From the NCBI GenBank assembly GCA_964544885.1, contig CAZJDX010000013.1:24414-88413 (forward strand): a stretch of 64,000 bases of DNA, in the 5' to 3' direction. Positions within the stretch are counted from its first letter, which is position 1. The number at the start of each line of letters is the position of its first letter. Of this stretch, positions 8,399 through 17,726 are shown one piece after another. This stretch comes from QQVM01 sp964544885. GTDB taxonomy: Bacteria; Bacteroidota; Bacteroidia; AKYH767-A; 2013-40CM-41-45. Made by a program: the position numbers and the translations under genes. The notes beneath the pieces were generated by a model, which saw nothing but the letters and a program-made list of their open reading frames with translations, made no database searches and was not told the origin of the DNA.

Positions 8399-8594
8399 AG
8401 TATACGTATAGAGTTATATATATAATTTAAAACTAAATCGAAGAATACACTAAATTTATAAATAACTATAAGTTAAATTCCCGGTAAGAGTAAAGGAAAT
8501 TTAACAGAAACAAAAAAACTTTAACACAAATTTTTCAAAATACAGAAAAAGTGAAAATTTTAAACCTTTTATTATTCAGAAGAGAGTCTTTGCG
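8399..8594. other. AT-rich intergenic stretch
   Basis: The segment is strongly AT-rich with short TA-rich runs and no open frame resembling a known protein on either strand. It could carry the promoter of the SprB remnant on the minus strand, but I find no convincing TTTG / TAnnTTTG pair. Nothing else is seen. Confidence 0.5.
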
Positions 8595-9010
8595 TTAACC
8601 GCCAAGGACGCTAAGAAGGCGCGGAGAACGCGAAGCGTATCTAAACAAATAAAAACCGATTCAAAAGCTCTTTGCGTGCTTTGCGATAAACTTTGCGCTC
8701 TTTGCGGTGAAAAAAATTAACCGCTAAGGACGCTAAAAAGGCGCAGAGAACGCGAAGCGCATTTAAACAAATGAAAACCGATTCAAAAGCTCTTTGCGTG
8801 CTTTGCGAAAAATTTTGCGCTCTTTGCGGTTAAAAAAATTAACCGCTAAGCACGCTAAGAATACGCGGAGAACGCGAAGCGCATTTAACTCATAGTATAG
8901 TTAATGCAAAACCTCTTTGCGCCCTTTGCGAAAATCTTTGCACTCTTTGCAGTTAAAAATTGTAACCGCTAAGGACGATATGAATGCACTGAGAACGCGG
9001 TGGGTTTAAA
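8595..9010. repeat. Tandem array of a ~122-bp hairpin-forming intergenic repeat (3.5 copies)
   Basis: Units start at 8595, 8717, 8839 and 8962 with the shared head TTAACCGCTAAGGACGCTAAG; lengths are 122, 122 and 123 bp, and the fourth copy is partial and diverged. Each unit ends with CTTTGCGCTCTTTGCGGTTA, the near-perfect reverse complement of its own head, so every copy can fold into a long hairpin. An inner TCTTTGCGTGCTTTGCG pairs loosely with AGAGAACGCGAAGCGCA. Elements of this style occur in intergenic regions of Bacteroidota and some other phyla. No gene lies inside. Confidence 0.9.
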
Positions 9011-9090
9011 GTCGTTTGAACACCCATGCTCATTATAATTTCTTAATATATGATCTGGGTTAAACAGGAAGCACAGGCTATATCACAATT

Positions 9091-9120
9091 AAAAAAACCG
9101 GATGCCCGAACATCCGGTTT
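9091..9120 (-). terminator. Intrinsic terminator of the trxA transcript
   Basis: A perfect 10-bp stem, AAACCGGATG (9095-9104) and CATCCGGTTT (9111-9120), has a 6-base loop and is followed on the minus strand by a run of T. It lies 22 bp beyond the trxA stop codon. Confidence 0.9.
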
Positions 9121-9141
9121 ACAGGGTCTGCTGAAATACTC

Positions 9142-9462
9142 TCAGGAAAGTTGTGCGTTCAGTTTATTGGCCAGTATGGATTTGGGAACTGCACCAACCT
9201 GCTTGTCCACAACCTGACCATTCTTAAAGATGAGCAGGGTGGGTATATTCCGAATACCAAAATTCATGGAGATGTTCGGATTGTTATCCACATTCACTTT
9301 ACCTATCACAGCTTTCCCGTCATAATCCTTGGATAACTCTTCGACGATAGGTCCAACCATGCGGCAAGGTCCGCACCACTCCGCCCAAAAATCAACTAAT
9401 ACAGGTTTGTCGGATTTAAGTACCATTTCTTCGAAATTCGCGTCTGTTAATTCAATTGCCAT
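9142..9462 (-). CDS. trxA: Thioredoxin
   Basis: A 106-residue cytoplasmic thioredoxin that reduces disulphides in target proteins. The active site WCGPC lies at residues 29-33 (C30 and C33), with the conserved FWAEWCGPC context and the cis-proline segment NIPTLLIF near residue 76. The ATG at 9462 starts the family's usual N-terminus (MAIELTDANFEE); a longer frame upstream is open but adds only unconserved residues. It lies 89 bp downstream of dnaE on the same strand and is closed by a strong terminator, so it may be read with dnaE or from its own promoter. Confidence 0.97.
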   Translation of the reverse strand: MAIELTDANFEEMVLKSDKPVLVDFWAEWCGPCRMVGPIVEELSKDYDGKAVIGKVNVDNNPNISMNFGIRNIPTLLIFKNGQVVDKQVGAVPKSILANKLNAQLS

Positions 9463-9551
9463 TTTTATATGATTTATTGGTTTATATTTTATTCTTCGAT
9501 TGCAATAGCAAAAAACGACCCAAGGCCCAGGGACTGTCAATTTTTCAGACC

Positions 9552-12500
9552 TTAATTCAGTTTAAAATCAAGGTTTCTGGCTTTAAGGCCTGAAATCAGG
9601 CTCGAACTGACATGCACCTTTACTTTTTTTGATGGAAGCAGCAGTTTCATCTGGTCAGTGTCATAAAGAACATTGAATTTGACAACACTATTGCCAGGTG
9701 AATTGTTCAGCAGCATGTCCATTTCGTTCAGAAAGTTTTCCGAAAGCTTTTCCAGCGGCATGTTGAGTGTAAGTGATTTGACCAATTTATCACTCACGTC
9801 CGAAAGAAAATAGATAAGTACGGGACGAAGTTCCAACTTATCAGAAGCATTGAACCGGGTCTGCACTTTGCTTTTAATGTAGACGAAAGAACCATCGACA
9901 AGAAAATCCTTCATCTTCGAATAGTCTTCCCCGAACAAAACCAAATCAAGGGATCCGGTATAGTCTTCAATTCTGAAACTGCCAAATGGCTTACCGGTTT
10001 TACTCATCCTGTGATTAACATTACTGAGTAATCCGGCGAAGGTGACTTCCTTGTTTTTCAGATTACTGAGATCGGATAACTTATCAATGCTGTGCGAACA
10101 GAAAGCATCAATCTCGAAGCGGTAATCATCCAGCGGATGACCTGAAATATAAAATCCGATCACTTCCTTTTCCCTTTTCAATTTTTCAATCGAACTCCAG
10201 GGTTCGCACTGCGAAAGTGCCGGCACTGCAAGGTGTGAGCGGGTATCGTCGCCAAAGAGTGAATTCTGGAGAGAGGACTGCTGAGCATTGACAGCGTTGG
10301 CAAAACGCATAGCTCTTTCGATACCGCTGAGCGGATCTCTTGAATCGTTGGCAAAATATTGTGCCCGGTGTGCGCCTTCGAAGCAATCAAGGGCTCCGGA
10401 CTGTGCAAAACTCTCAAGGACTCTCTTGGTCATCAAACGCGTGCCAACGCGGCTGGCCAGAGTGAATATATCGGTATATGGCCCATGGTCTTTTCTTTCC
10501 TGGCAAAGTGCAATTACCGCATTCTCTCCCACTCCTTTCACGGCGCCGAGACCAAAACGGATCATTCCATTCTCATTCACGGTAAAGTCGTGTTCGCTCT
10601 CATTGACATCAGGACCCAGAACAGAAAGACCCATTCTCCTGCATTCTTCCATGAAGAAGGTGATCTTATCGATATTACCGAGGTTATGCGTCAGGACAGA
10701 TGCCATGTACTCTGCAGGATAGTGGGCTTTCAGATAAGCCGTCTGGAAGGCAACGTATGCATAGCAAGTTGAATGTGATTTATTGAATGCGTAGGATGCG
10801 AAAGCTTCCCAGTCGGTCCAGATCTTCTCACATATGTCAGCGGAGTGTCCATTCTTCTGACAACCTTCCACAAACTTTGACTTCATCTTATCCAGTACTT
10901 CCTTCTGCTTTTTCCCCATCGCCTTGCGCAGTGTATCTGCATCGCCTTTGGAGAAATTGGCCAGCTTCTGACTGAGAAGCATGACCTGTTCCTGGTAAAC
11001 GGTAATCCCATAGGTTTCCTGAAGATATTCTTCCATCTCAGGCAAGTCGTATTTTACTGCCTGCTTCCCGTTCTTCCTGGCGATGAAATCCGGAATGTAC
11101 TCAAGCGGCCCGGGACGGTACAGCGCGTTCATGGCAATGAGGTCTTCGAACTTGTCAGGCTTCAGCTCTCTGAGACTGCTTTGCATACCTGCCGACTCGA
11201 ACTGGAAGGTGCCGTTTGTTTCACCACGTTGGTAGAGTTCAAGGGTTTTTTTATCATCCAGCGGAATGGCATCAATATCGATCTTAACACCGTGATTGGT
11301 CTCAATAAGACGGAGAGCGTCACGGATGATGGTGAGGGTTTTCAGTCCAAGGAAATCCATCTTGATCACTCCCGCGTCTTCAATCACCTTTCCGTCAAAT
11401 TGGGTGATGAGCAGTTCCGTTTCCTTGGAAGTGGCTACAGGAATGATCTCGGTGAGATCTTTCGGAGCGATGATAATACCGGCAGCATGTATGCCCATAT
11501 TCCTGACTGAACCTTCAAGAATAACCGCTTCACGCAGTACTCTTGCGGGAAGGTCATCGCCTGAATGGATCTTACGAAGCTTCTTCACCAGCTCCAGTTC
11601 ATCGCTGTTAAGGTTTTCTTTTTCTTTCAGGCTTTTACTTCCTTCAAGAGGAGCATTGAGTACCCGGTTGAGTTCGATCCCCGGTCGCTCGGGTACCAGT
11701 CCGGCCAGCATAATGGATTCCTGCAAAGGCAGGTCCATCACACGGGCGACATCCTTTATGCTGGAGCGTGCGGCCATGGTTCCATAGGTGATGATCTGAG
11801 CAACCTGATTTTTTCCGTATTTCTCCACGACATAGTCAATTACCTTTTGACGTCCCGCGTCATCAAAGTCAGTATCTATATCAGGCATGCTCTTGCGGTC
11901 CGGATTTAGAAAACGCTCGAAAAGTAAATTGTATTTAAGAGGATCGATATTAGTGATACCGATGGCATAGGCTACTGCGGAACCGGCTGCCGAACCCCTG
12001 CCCGGACCGACAAAAACACCGAGGTCACGGCCCGCTTTAATGAAATCGGCGACGATGAGAAAGTATCCCGCGAAACCCATGGTCTTAATGGTGAAGAGTT
12101 CGAAGTTGAGCCTCTCCTCTATCTCCGGTGTGATCTCGCGATAACGCATTGCCGCACCCTCCATTGTCAGGTGTCTGAGGTATTCATCCTGAGACGAGAA
12201 ATTCTCCGGGAGTGAAAAATGCGGCAACAATATATCCTGCTTAAGGCGGAGCTTCTCAACCTTGGATACAATCTCATTGGTATTGTCGATCGCTTCCGGA
12301 ATGTCCGAAAAAAGCGTAGACATCTCCTCTGTTGTCTTGAAATAAAACTGGTCATTATAAAAGGCGAAGCGCTTTCCTCTTGCGGAATTTTCTTCGTCCG
12401 AGAATTCCTTCATCGGAGGCGTACTTTGCTTTTCTCCGGTATTGATACAGAGTAAAATATCATGCGCGTTATGGTCTTCTCTGTTCACATAATGCGAATC

Positions 12501-13139
12501 ATTGGATGCAATAACTTTTACATTGTACTTCTTTGCCCATTTAAGCAGCACTTCATTGACCTGATTCTGCTCGGGAATATCGTGTCTCTGTAACTCTATA
12601 TAATAATCATCACCGAAAAGATCAAGCCACCACTTGAATTCCTTTTCTCCCTCCACTTCACCTTTGGAGAGGATCGTTCTCGGAACAGATGCGCCAAGGC
12701 AACAAGTGGTTGCGATAAGTCCTTTGTGATACTGCAGGACAAGCTCCTTATCAATGCGGGGGTACTTACCATAAAGCCCTTCAACATAACCGAGGGAACA
12801 CATCTTGACAAGATTCTTATAGCCCTCCGCATCCTTTGCCAGGAATAACTGATGGTATCGGCGGTCTTTATCTTCCTTCGTGAACTGTTTTTTATGCCGG
12901 TCATCGACCAGGTAGAATTCACATCCGACGATGGGTTTGATCTTATCCGGGCTACCCGTTGTATTGTGTTTAGATGCTTCGGCTACAAATTTGAAAGCGC
13001 CAAACATGTTTCCGTGATCGGTAATTGCAAGTGCGGGCATTTTATCTTCCACCGCTTTTTTATAGAGCCGTGAAATGTCCGCGGCTCCATCCAGAAGCGA
13101 GAACTGAGTGTGTACATGCAGGTGTGAAAAGACTGGCAT
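9552..13139 (-). CDS. dnaE: DNA polymerase III alpha subunit
   Basis: A 1,195-residue replicative polymerase. An N-terminal PHP domain (FSHLHVHTQFSLLDGA, ALAITDHGNMFG, ASNDSHYV) is followed by the C-family polymerase core. The core has the GPGRGSAAGS segment and the catalytic motif MPDIDTDF at about residues 418-425, where the aspartates bind the two metals. Then come the helix-hairpin-helix region and a C-terminal OB-fold (VTFAGLLSNVNHRMSKTGKPFGSF). The start is set at MPVFSHLHVH, the conserved beginning of the PHP domain; a longer open frame upstream adds only 19 unconserved residues. It is intact. Confidence 0.97.
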   Translation of the reverse strand: MPVFSHLHVHTQFSLLDGAADISRLYKKAVEDKMPALAITDHGNMFGAFKFVAEASKHNTTGSPDKIKPIVGCEFYLVDDRHKKQFTKEDKDRRYHQLFLAKDAEGYKNLVKMCSLGYVEGLYGKYPRIDKELVLQYHKGLIATTCCLGASVPRTILSKGEVEGEKEFKWWLDLFGDDYYIELQRHDIPEQNQVNEVLLKWAKKYNVKVIASNDSHYVNREDHNAHDILLCINTGEKQSTPPMKEFSDEENSARGKRFAFYNDQFYFKTTEEMSTLFSDIPEAIDNTNEIVSKVEKLRLKQDILLPHFSLPENFSSQDEYLRHLTMEGAAMRYREITPEIEERLNFELFTIKTMGFAGYFLIVADFIKAGRDLGVFVGPGRGSAAGSAVAYAIGITNIDPLKYNLLFERFLNPDRKSMPDIDTDFDDAGRQKVIDYVVEKYGKNQVAQIITYGTMAARSSIKDVARVMDLPLQESIMLAGLVPERPGIELNRVLNAPLEGSKSLKEKENLNSDELELVKKLRKIHSGDDLPARVLREAVILEGSVRNMGIHAAGIIIAPKDLTEIIPVATSKETELLITQFDGKVIEDAGVIKMDFLGLKTLTIIRDALRLIETNHGVKIDIDAIPLDDKKTLELYQRGETNGTFQFESAGMQSSLRELKPDKFEDLIAMNALYRPGPLEYIPDFIARKNGKQAVKYDLPEMEEYLQETYGITVYQEQVMLLSQKLANFSKGDADTLRKAMGKKQKEVLDKMKSKFVEGCQKNGHSADICEKIWTDWEAFASYAFNKSHSTCYAYVAFQTAYLKAHYPAEYMASVLTHNLGNIDKITFFMEECRRMGLSVLGPDVNESEHDFTVNENGMIRFGLGAVKGVGENAVIALCQERKDHGPYTDIFTLASRVGTRLMTKRVLESFAQSGALDCFEGAHRAQYFANDSRDPLSGIERAMRFANAVNAQQSSLQNSLFGDDTRSHLAVPALSQCEPWSSIEKLKREKEVIGFYISGHPLDDYRFEIDAFCSHSIDKLSDLSNLKNKEVTFAGLLSNVNHRMSKTGKPFGSFRIEDYTGSLDLVLFGEDYSKMKDFLVDGSFVYIKSKVQTRFNASDKLELRPVLIYFLSDVSDKLVKSLTLNMPLEKLSENFLNEMDMLLNNSPGNSVVKFNVLYDTDQMKLLLPSKKVKVHVSSSLISGLKARNLDFKLN

Positions 13140-13342
13140 TCCGGTAATAAATGAAGATAGATTGGGAAATAAAGCGTAGGTAAAGATAAAAATCACCCCG
13201 GGAAGAACAAGCCGGTAATTTTCCTGTTTTGTCTATGTTTTTCATCTTTAGGAAGGAAGGTTATGAACAGCCTGTGTACAGAGAAGTCCGCAAATTCTTT
13301 CGCTGAATACCATTTAATAACAACAGGTTGTAAGTGCTTTTT

Positions 13343-14557
13343 TCAGCCGGCTATCGACAATTGTTGTCTTGAATCCAGCGCATCACGCAAACCGTTCGCC
13401 ACAAAGGTAAATGCCATGGTTAGCATCATGATGGCAAGGCCGGGAAAAACAGCCAGGTGAGCTGAACCCGGAATAATGATATAGCCGTAATTTTCCTTGA
13501 TCATCGATCCCCAGGAAGGAGTTGGCGGCTGGGCTCCGATACCAAGAAAGCTGAGTCCGGCTTCAAGCAGGATTGCCGTTGAGAAATTTGCCGCTGCTAC
13601 CACCAGAACCGGCCCCATGATATTGGGCAGCATGTGTCGCAAAACGATCCTTGAAGAATTAAATCCAAGGGCTTTTCCGGCAGAAACGAACTCCAGTTCC
13701 CGGACGCTGAACAATTGGTTTCTTACTATTCTGGCAACATCCACCCACATAGTCAGGCCAACCGCGATAAATACCTGCTCAAAACCTTTCCCCAGAACCA
13801 GTGTAATGGCTATCACCAGCAACAGAGTCGGGACGGACCAGATTACATTGATGAGCCACAATACAAACTGGTCAACCTTCCCTCTGAAAAAACCCGCGAG
13901 AGATCCCAGAAAGGTGCCTACGAACAGGGAAATGAAGACGGCTATGAGACCTACGCCAAAAGTGACACGGGTTCCGGCCATCAATCTGCTGAACAGATCC
14001 CTCCCGTAACGATCTGTTCCCAAAATAAAGCTTCTCTTTTCAACATGTGTTGACATGAACTCATGTTGCAGTTGATCCGGTGATTCGCGCCCGGAAACAA
14101 TTCCCTCTATTTGCCCTCTGTGCCCTACCGACTTTTCATCCCGATCAGAGGTACCTGGACCATAGATGGCATCCACCAGCTTGATCCTTTGTTCGGGTAA
14201 TTTTCCGGAACCCGGACCTGCGTATTCTGAATAATAAATCTCATCTTTCTCAAAACGGAATGAACTTACCGGCACGAAAATGAAATTGTCTTTCTTTCCA
14301 AAGAAGATCTCTGAGAGAAGCTTTTCTTTTTCACCTGCCGCCTTCCTGGTGAATGCGAGCATTTCCACGGTGAAACCGGGCGGAAGATTTCCCAGAGCGA
14401 GATTCATCCTGTTAGCATGCGGAGTGTTATCAGGAATAAAGAGGTAACAAAAGACGGAAACAAAAACTCCAAGAAAGATGATGATCATTCCAAAGAGGGA
14501 AAGTTTGTTGCGGTAAAAGCGTTGCCATACCTTTCTTCCGGGGGATATGCTTTTCAT
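13343..14557 (-). CDS. ABC transporter permease, oligopeptide/dipeptide type (OppC/DppC family)
   Basis: A 404-residue inner-membrane permease. An N-terminal transmembrane helix (LFGMIIIFLGVFVSVFCYLF) is followed by a periplasmic insert of about 140 residues, longer than in proteobacterial OppC. The family segment ILGTDRYGRDLFSRLMAGTR comes next, then five further helices and the EAA loop (AGKALGFNSSRIVLRHMLPN) that docks with the ATPase. Partner permease, ATPases and binding protein are not in the window, a scattered arrangement I believe is common for this transporter in Bacteroidota. It begins 5 bp after the glycosyltransferase gene ends, so it is probably co-transcribed with it. Confidence 0.88.
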   Translation of the reverse strand: MKSISPGRKVWQRFYRNKLSLFGMIIIFLGVFVSVFCYLFIPDNTPHANRMNLALGNLPPGFTVEMLAFTRKAAGEKEKLLSEIFFGKKDNFIFVPVSSFRFEKDEIYYSEYAGPGSGKLPEQRIKLVDAIYGPGTSDRDEKSVGHRGQIEGIVSGRESPDQLQHEFMSTHVEKRSFILGTDRYGRDLFSRLMAGTRVTFGVGLIAVFISLFVGTFLGSLAGFFRGKVDQFVLWLINVIWSVPTLLLVIAITLVLGKGFEQVFIAVGLTMWVDVARIVRNQLFSVRELEFVSAGKALGFNSSRIVLRHMLPNIMGPVLVVAAANFSTAILLEAGLSFLGIGAQPPTPSWGSMIKENYGYIIIPGSAHLAVFPGLAIMMLTMAFTFVANGLRDALDSRQQLSIAG

Positions 14558-14561
14558 CTCT

Positions 14562-15695
14562 TTATTTTGCGGTTCTTCCTTTCCATCGGAATGTGCTGAA
14601 GGGGGCTATCAAACCAATCAAGGTGATATAGGTCCAGTAAAAAATCTGCAAGGGTAAAATTAAATACAAAAGCTTCCTTCTCTGAAAGAAAGTTGCAAGA
14701 GAATTCAACAACATAAATTCACTTATCACCAGAACTGATACAGAAAGCAGATACCAGGCCGATACTTTTCCCTTTAATAAACTCATGATCAGCATCAGCA
14801 ACAGCAAGGCATGCGTACACCATGCGATTACGGCAATAAAAATGGTAAAGCCATTCAAGGCAGACGGGATCTTACCCGCCCATCGTTTTCTTTGCTGGAT
14901 CAGATCACCGATTCCTGTAACAACCCTTGTCGAGACAATTGCCTCCCTGCTCTTTATAAAATAGACACGACCTTTTTGATACCGGTTTATCTTCAACAGC
15001 AACTGAGTATCATCACCACTGGCCTTGTCGAGGGAGGAATTATAAGCTCCAACCGCCTCGAAAATATCTTTCCTGAACATCAGGTTGGCACCACTGCACA
15101 TCACAGGCACTTTTCCTGCAAGGCAGGCGGCGGCAATTCCTGTTAGGCCCATGTACTCCAGGGACTGGGCCATGCCGGTGAGGGTCCGGTCCGGCAGCAG
15201 ATCAACAGGGCCGGCAAGAAGGTATGCATCCTTTTGAAGAAAGTAATCCAGCATTGATGAAACCCAACGGCTTGGATGCAGGCAATCTGCATCCGTTGTC
15301 AGGATTATCCCGGAACCCGCATGGCTTATGGCATATGCCAGCGCCTTTTTTTTTGAACCTGTTTCCGGATCAGTATGCCTGATCAGTCGGATATTGACTT
15401 CGGGGTAGCGACTGGAGAATACTTGTACTCTTGTGACCGTTTCATCTTCCGATTGGTCATCAACAACAATCACTTCCATCCTTGAAGACGGGAATTGCTG
15501 ATCTTTCAAGGATTCCAGGCAGGCAGTGATCGTCTCCTGTTCATTTCGCACGGGAATTATGATGCTCACTTTCTCCTGGTTGTTTGTCTGATGAAATGCA
15601 TACGGAATCTTGTTCCAGTAGTATGCGCAGAAGAGAAGGAATACTGAAAAGAAAAGGGAGAGAATGAAAAGTAAAATACTTAACAAGTCTGTCAT
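14562..15695 (-). CDS. Membrane-associated family 2 glycosyltransferase
   Basis: A 377-residue protein with an N-terminal membrane helix and three to four C-terminal helices around a GT-A domain. Motifs in order: VSIIIPVRNEQETI (nucleotide binding), VVDDQSEDET, the DxD-like LTTDADC near residue 135, and QRKRWAGK (the Q/R-xxRW acceptor-side motif) near residue 270. The layout resembles processive or lipid-acceptor transferases of the cytoplasmic membrane; donor and acceptor are not predictable. Its ATG overlaps the stop of the LPG-synthase-like gene by four bases, indicating a shared operon and perhaps a shared glycolipid pathway. Confidence 0.88.
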   Translation of the reverse strand: MTDLLSILLFILSLFFSVFLLFCAYYWNKIPYAFHQTNNQEKVSIIIPVRNEQETITACLESLKDQQFPSSRMEVIVVDDQSEDETVTRVQVFSSRYPEVNIRLIRHTDPETGSKKKALAYAISHAGSGIILTTDADCLHPSRWVSSMLDYFLQKDAYLLAGPVDLLPDRTLTGMAQSLEYMGLTGIAAACLAGKVPVMCSGANLMFRKDIFEAVGAYNSSLDKASGDDTQLLLKINRYQKGRVYFIKSREAIVSTRVVTGIGDLIQQRKRWAGKIPSALNGFTIFIAVIAWCTHALLLLMLIMSLLKGKVSAWYLLSVSVLVISEFMLLNSLATFFQRRKLLYLILPLQIFYWTYITLIGLIAPFSTFRWKGRTAK

Positions 15696-16675
15696 GTCCG
15701 GTCCCTTCCCAACTTAAACTGGAAAACAAAAAAGATCCCAATCAAAGCCGGGATCGCGAGATTGATGAGCCAGAGACAAAAGCTGGCATTCAACACGGCA
15801 GTCAGGTCAAGTGTTACAAATCCGAAAAAATATGTCGCTACGGCTCCGCGGACTCCCAGTTCCGTCAGTGCGAATGTAGGAACTACCGACATGACCAGGT
15901 ATGTAGCGGCGATAAGGATCATTGAGATGGTATAGGAAGTATCAAGCCCGAATAAGCGAAGAAGAATAAAAAACTGTGTTGAAAATACGAGGTATCTGAT
16001 GAGAGCTAACAGTAAAATGCCGGCAAGGGTACTTTTCGGGTATAAGGAGAAAATCCGGAAATAGTGGTTCATGGTCTCCGGGAATCCGGATCTTCTGAAG
16101 AGCGTCTCAAGCAGGGTAATATTGAAATAAAAGAGAAGGCAAATGAATACGATCGAAAAGAGCAGGATCAATATCGAGTTCTCCAGATAAGGAGGAAGAC
16201 TACTGTAGCGATACATGACAAATAGAATAGCGAAGGACCCGCTGAGTATCGTGATTATTAACTGACTGAAATTTTCGATTACCGTGGCGAGCGTAGCTTC
16301 AATCCGGTCGGCTTTTTCAAGGTGAAAGACCCTTCCGGCATATTCGCCGATCCTGTTAGGCGTAAAAAAACTGACGGTGATACCGGAGAATATGGCTTCG
16401 AGTGAACGGAGGAAACCAATGTTTTCCATTCTGTGAATGACAATTTTCCATTTCATGGCTTCCAGCGACCAATTCAGCAACATGAGTACAAAAACAAGAA
16501 TGAACCATGGCGCAAGATCCTTTTCAAGCAAGACGGAACCTGCTCCATCCCACCAGCTCGTGGCATTTTCTCTTTCGAAGACTCTTTTATAGATGAACCA
16601 AAGCGCTGCAGCAGCAATCAGCAACTTGACGGCGAACCAGAAAGGATTGAAATTATTTTTATTCCTTTGTATCAT
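15692..16675 (-). CDS. Lysylphosphatidylglycerol synthase transmembrane-region (UPF0104-like) protein
   Basis: A 327-residue polytopic protein with about eight helices and the family segment FFTPNRIGEYAGRV in the first third. The family includes the membrane part of MprF and many stand-alone proteins thought to move or modify lipids or lipid-linked sugars. Coupling by a 4-base overlap to a glycosyltransferase supports a role in glycolipid or envelope synthesis. No synthetase domain is attached, so aminoacylation is not expected. It diverges from ruvC with only 26 bp between the starts. Confidence 0.82.
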   Translation of the reverse strand: MIQRNKNNFNPFWFAVKLLIAAAALWFIYKRVFERENATSWWDGAGSVLLEKDLAPWFILVFVLMLLNWSLEAMKWKIVIHRMENIGFLRSLEAIFSGITVSFFTPNRIGEYAGRVFHLEKADRIEATLATVIENFSQLIITILSGSFAILFVMYRYSSLPPYLENSILILLFSIVFICLLFYFNITLLETLFRRSGFPETMNHYFRIFSLYPKSTLAGILLLALIRYLVFSTQFFILLRLFGLDTSYTISMILIAATYLVMSVVPTFALTELGVRGAVATYFFGFVTLDLTAVLNASFCLWLINLAIPALIGIFFVFQFKLGRDRT

Positions 16676-16701
16676 AACCGGGCATACAAGTATACATAAA
16701 T

Positions 16702-17298
16702 TTGACGCGGCAAGTCAGTAAAACAGTTCAGGGAGCGGATCGTGTGATTATGGGCATTGATCCGGGCACGACCATCATGGGTTATGGACTGATTTTGGTA
16801 AATGGCAGCACCATGAAACTGATCTCTCTTGGAGTTATACAGCTGAACAAGCTGAGCGATCATGGTCTGAAGCTGAAAAATATTTTTGAAAAAACCCTGT
16901 CTCTGATTGAGCAATACCATCCGGATGAAATAGCCATTGAAGCGCCGTTCTTTGGAAAAAATGTACAATCCATGTTAAAACTGGGAAGGGCTCAGGGTGT
17001 AGCCATGGCAGCCGGACTCTCCCGCCAGATCCCGATTTTTGAATACTCTCCAAGGAAGGTGAAACAGAGTATTACGGGACATGGAAATGCCAGTAAGGAA
17101 CAGATCGCAGGAATGCTTCAGACCTTACTACAATTCAGTGAAACACCACGCTTCCTGGATGCTACGGACGGCCTGGCAGTTGCTGTCTGTCACCATTTCC
17201 AGCATAATAATCCAACTACCAGACAAAAGAATCACGGAAGCTGGAAATCATTTCTCAGCGCAAATCCGGAAAAGGAATTGAAGCGTAAAGCAATCTGA
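16702..17298 (+). CDS. ruvC: Crossover junction endodeoxyribonuclease RuvC
   Basis: A 198-residue Holliday-junction resolvase. The catalytic acidic residues sit in the family motifs IMGIDPGTT (first Asp, about residue 20), EIAIEAPFFGKN (Glu, about 81) and LDATDGLAVAVCHH (two Asp, about 150). The start is uncertain: the earliest in-frame candidate after the upstream stop is TTG at 16702, giving 15 residues before the conserved strand; GTG at 16744 and ATG at 16750 would leave almost none. I chose TTG because the extra residues are typical for the family. Its promoter must overlap the divergent neighbour's 5' end. Confidence 0.93.
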   Translation: MTRQVSKTVQGADRVIMGIDPGTTIMGYGLILVNGSTMKLISLGVIQLNKLSDHGLKLKNIFEKTLSLIEQYHPDEIAIEAPFFGKNVQSMLKLGRAQGVAMAAGLSRQIPIFEYSPRKVKQSITGHGNASKEQIAGMLQTLLQFSETPRFLDATDGLAVAVCHHFQHNNPTTRQKNHGSWKSFLSANPEKELKRKAI

Positions 17299-17324
17299 AT
17301 CACATTGGATACGAAGGGGCGAAC

Positions 17325-17720
17325 TCAGATGAAAGCAGCCCTTATAGAAGCAGCGATCTGCTTGAGTTCGGCAGGCGGAATACTTAGCTTAGGACTGGCA
17401 AAATTCATATCACTCACCTTGTTCATCGGTATGAGATGAATATGCGCATGCGGAACTTCGAGTCCAATCACGGCAATACCTATCCTTTTGCATGGCACAG
17501 CTTTTTTAACGGCTGCTGCAACCCTTTTGGCAAAATGCCAGAACTCCTTGTGCATTGAATCATCTATGTCAAAAATATAATCCACTTCTTTTTTAGGGAT
17601 CACCAGGGTATGACCTTTGGCAAGTGGATTTATGTCCAGGAAAGAATAGAAATTTTCATCCTCGGCTATTTTGTAACTGGGGATTTCTCCGGCGACTATT
17701 CTTGAAAATATTCCGGGCAT
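17325..17720 (-). CDS. HIT family protein (histidine triad hydrolase)
   Basis: A 131-residue soluble protein with the histidine triad HAHIH at residues 91-95 (EVPHAHIHLIP) and the family start GIFSRIVAGEIPSYKI. It belongs to the HINT-like branch, which hydrolyses nucleoside phosphoramidates and adenylated substrates. It follows greA by 6 bp on the same strand and is convergent with ruvC. Length and motifs are complete. Confidence 0.93.
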   Translation of the reverse strand: MPGIFSRIVAGEIPSYKIAEDENFYSFLDINPLAKGHTLVIPKKEVDYIFDIDDSMHKEFWHFAKRVAAAVKKAVPCKRIGIAVIGLEVPHAHIHLIPMNKVSDMNFASPKLSIPPAELKQIAASIRAAFI

Positions 17721-17726
17721 TGGCGC

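Noticed and set aside
8200..8400. Plus-strand open frame with Glu-Cys repeats over the hexamer and TG microsatellites
   Set aside because: It is a translation of simple-sequence DNA. The opposite strand carries a signal-peptide-like segment and an SprB repeat, which is the meaningful frame.
8595..9010. CRISPR array
   Set aside because: Units are about 122 bp and back to back with no unique spacers, and no cas genes are present.
10288..10772. Long open frames on the plus strand within dnaE
   Set aside because: They are antisense to highly conserved polymerase sequence and resemble no protein family.
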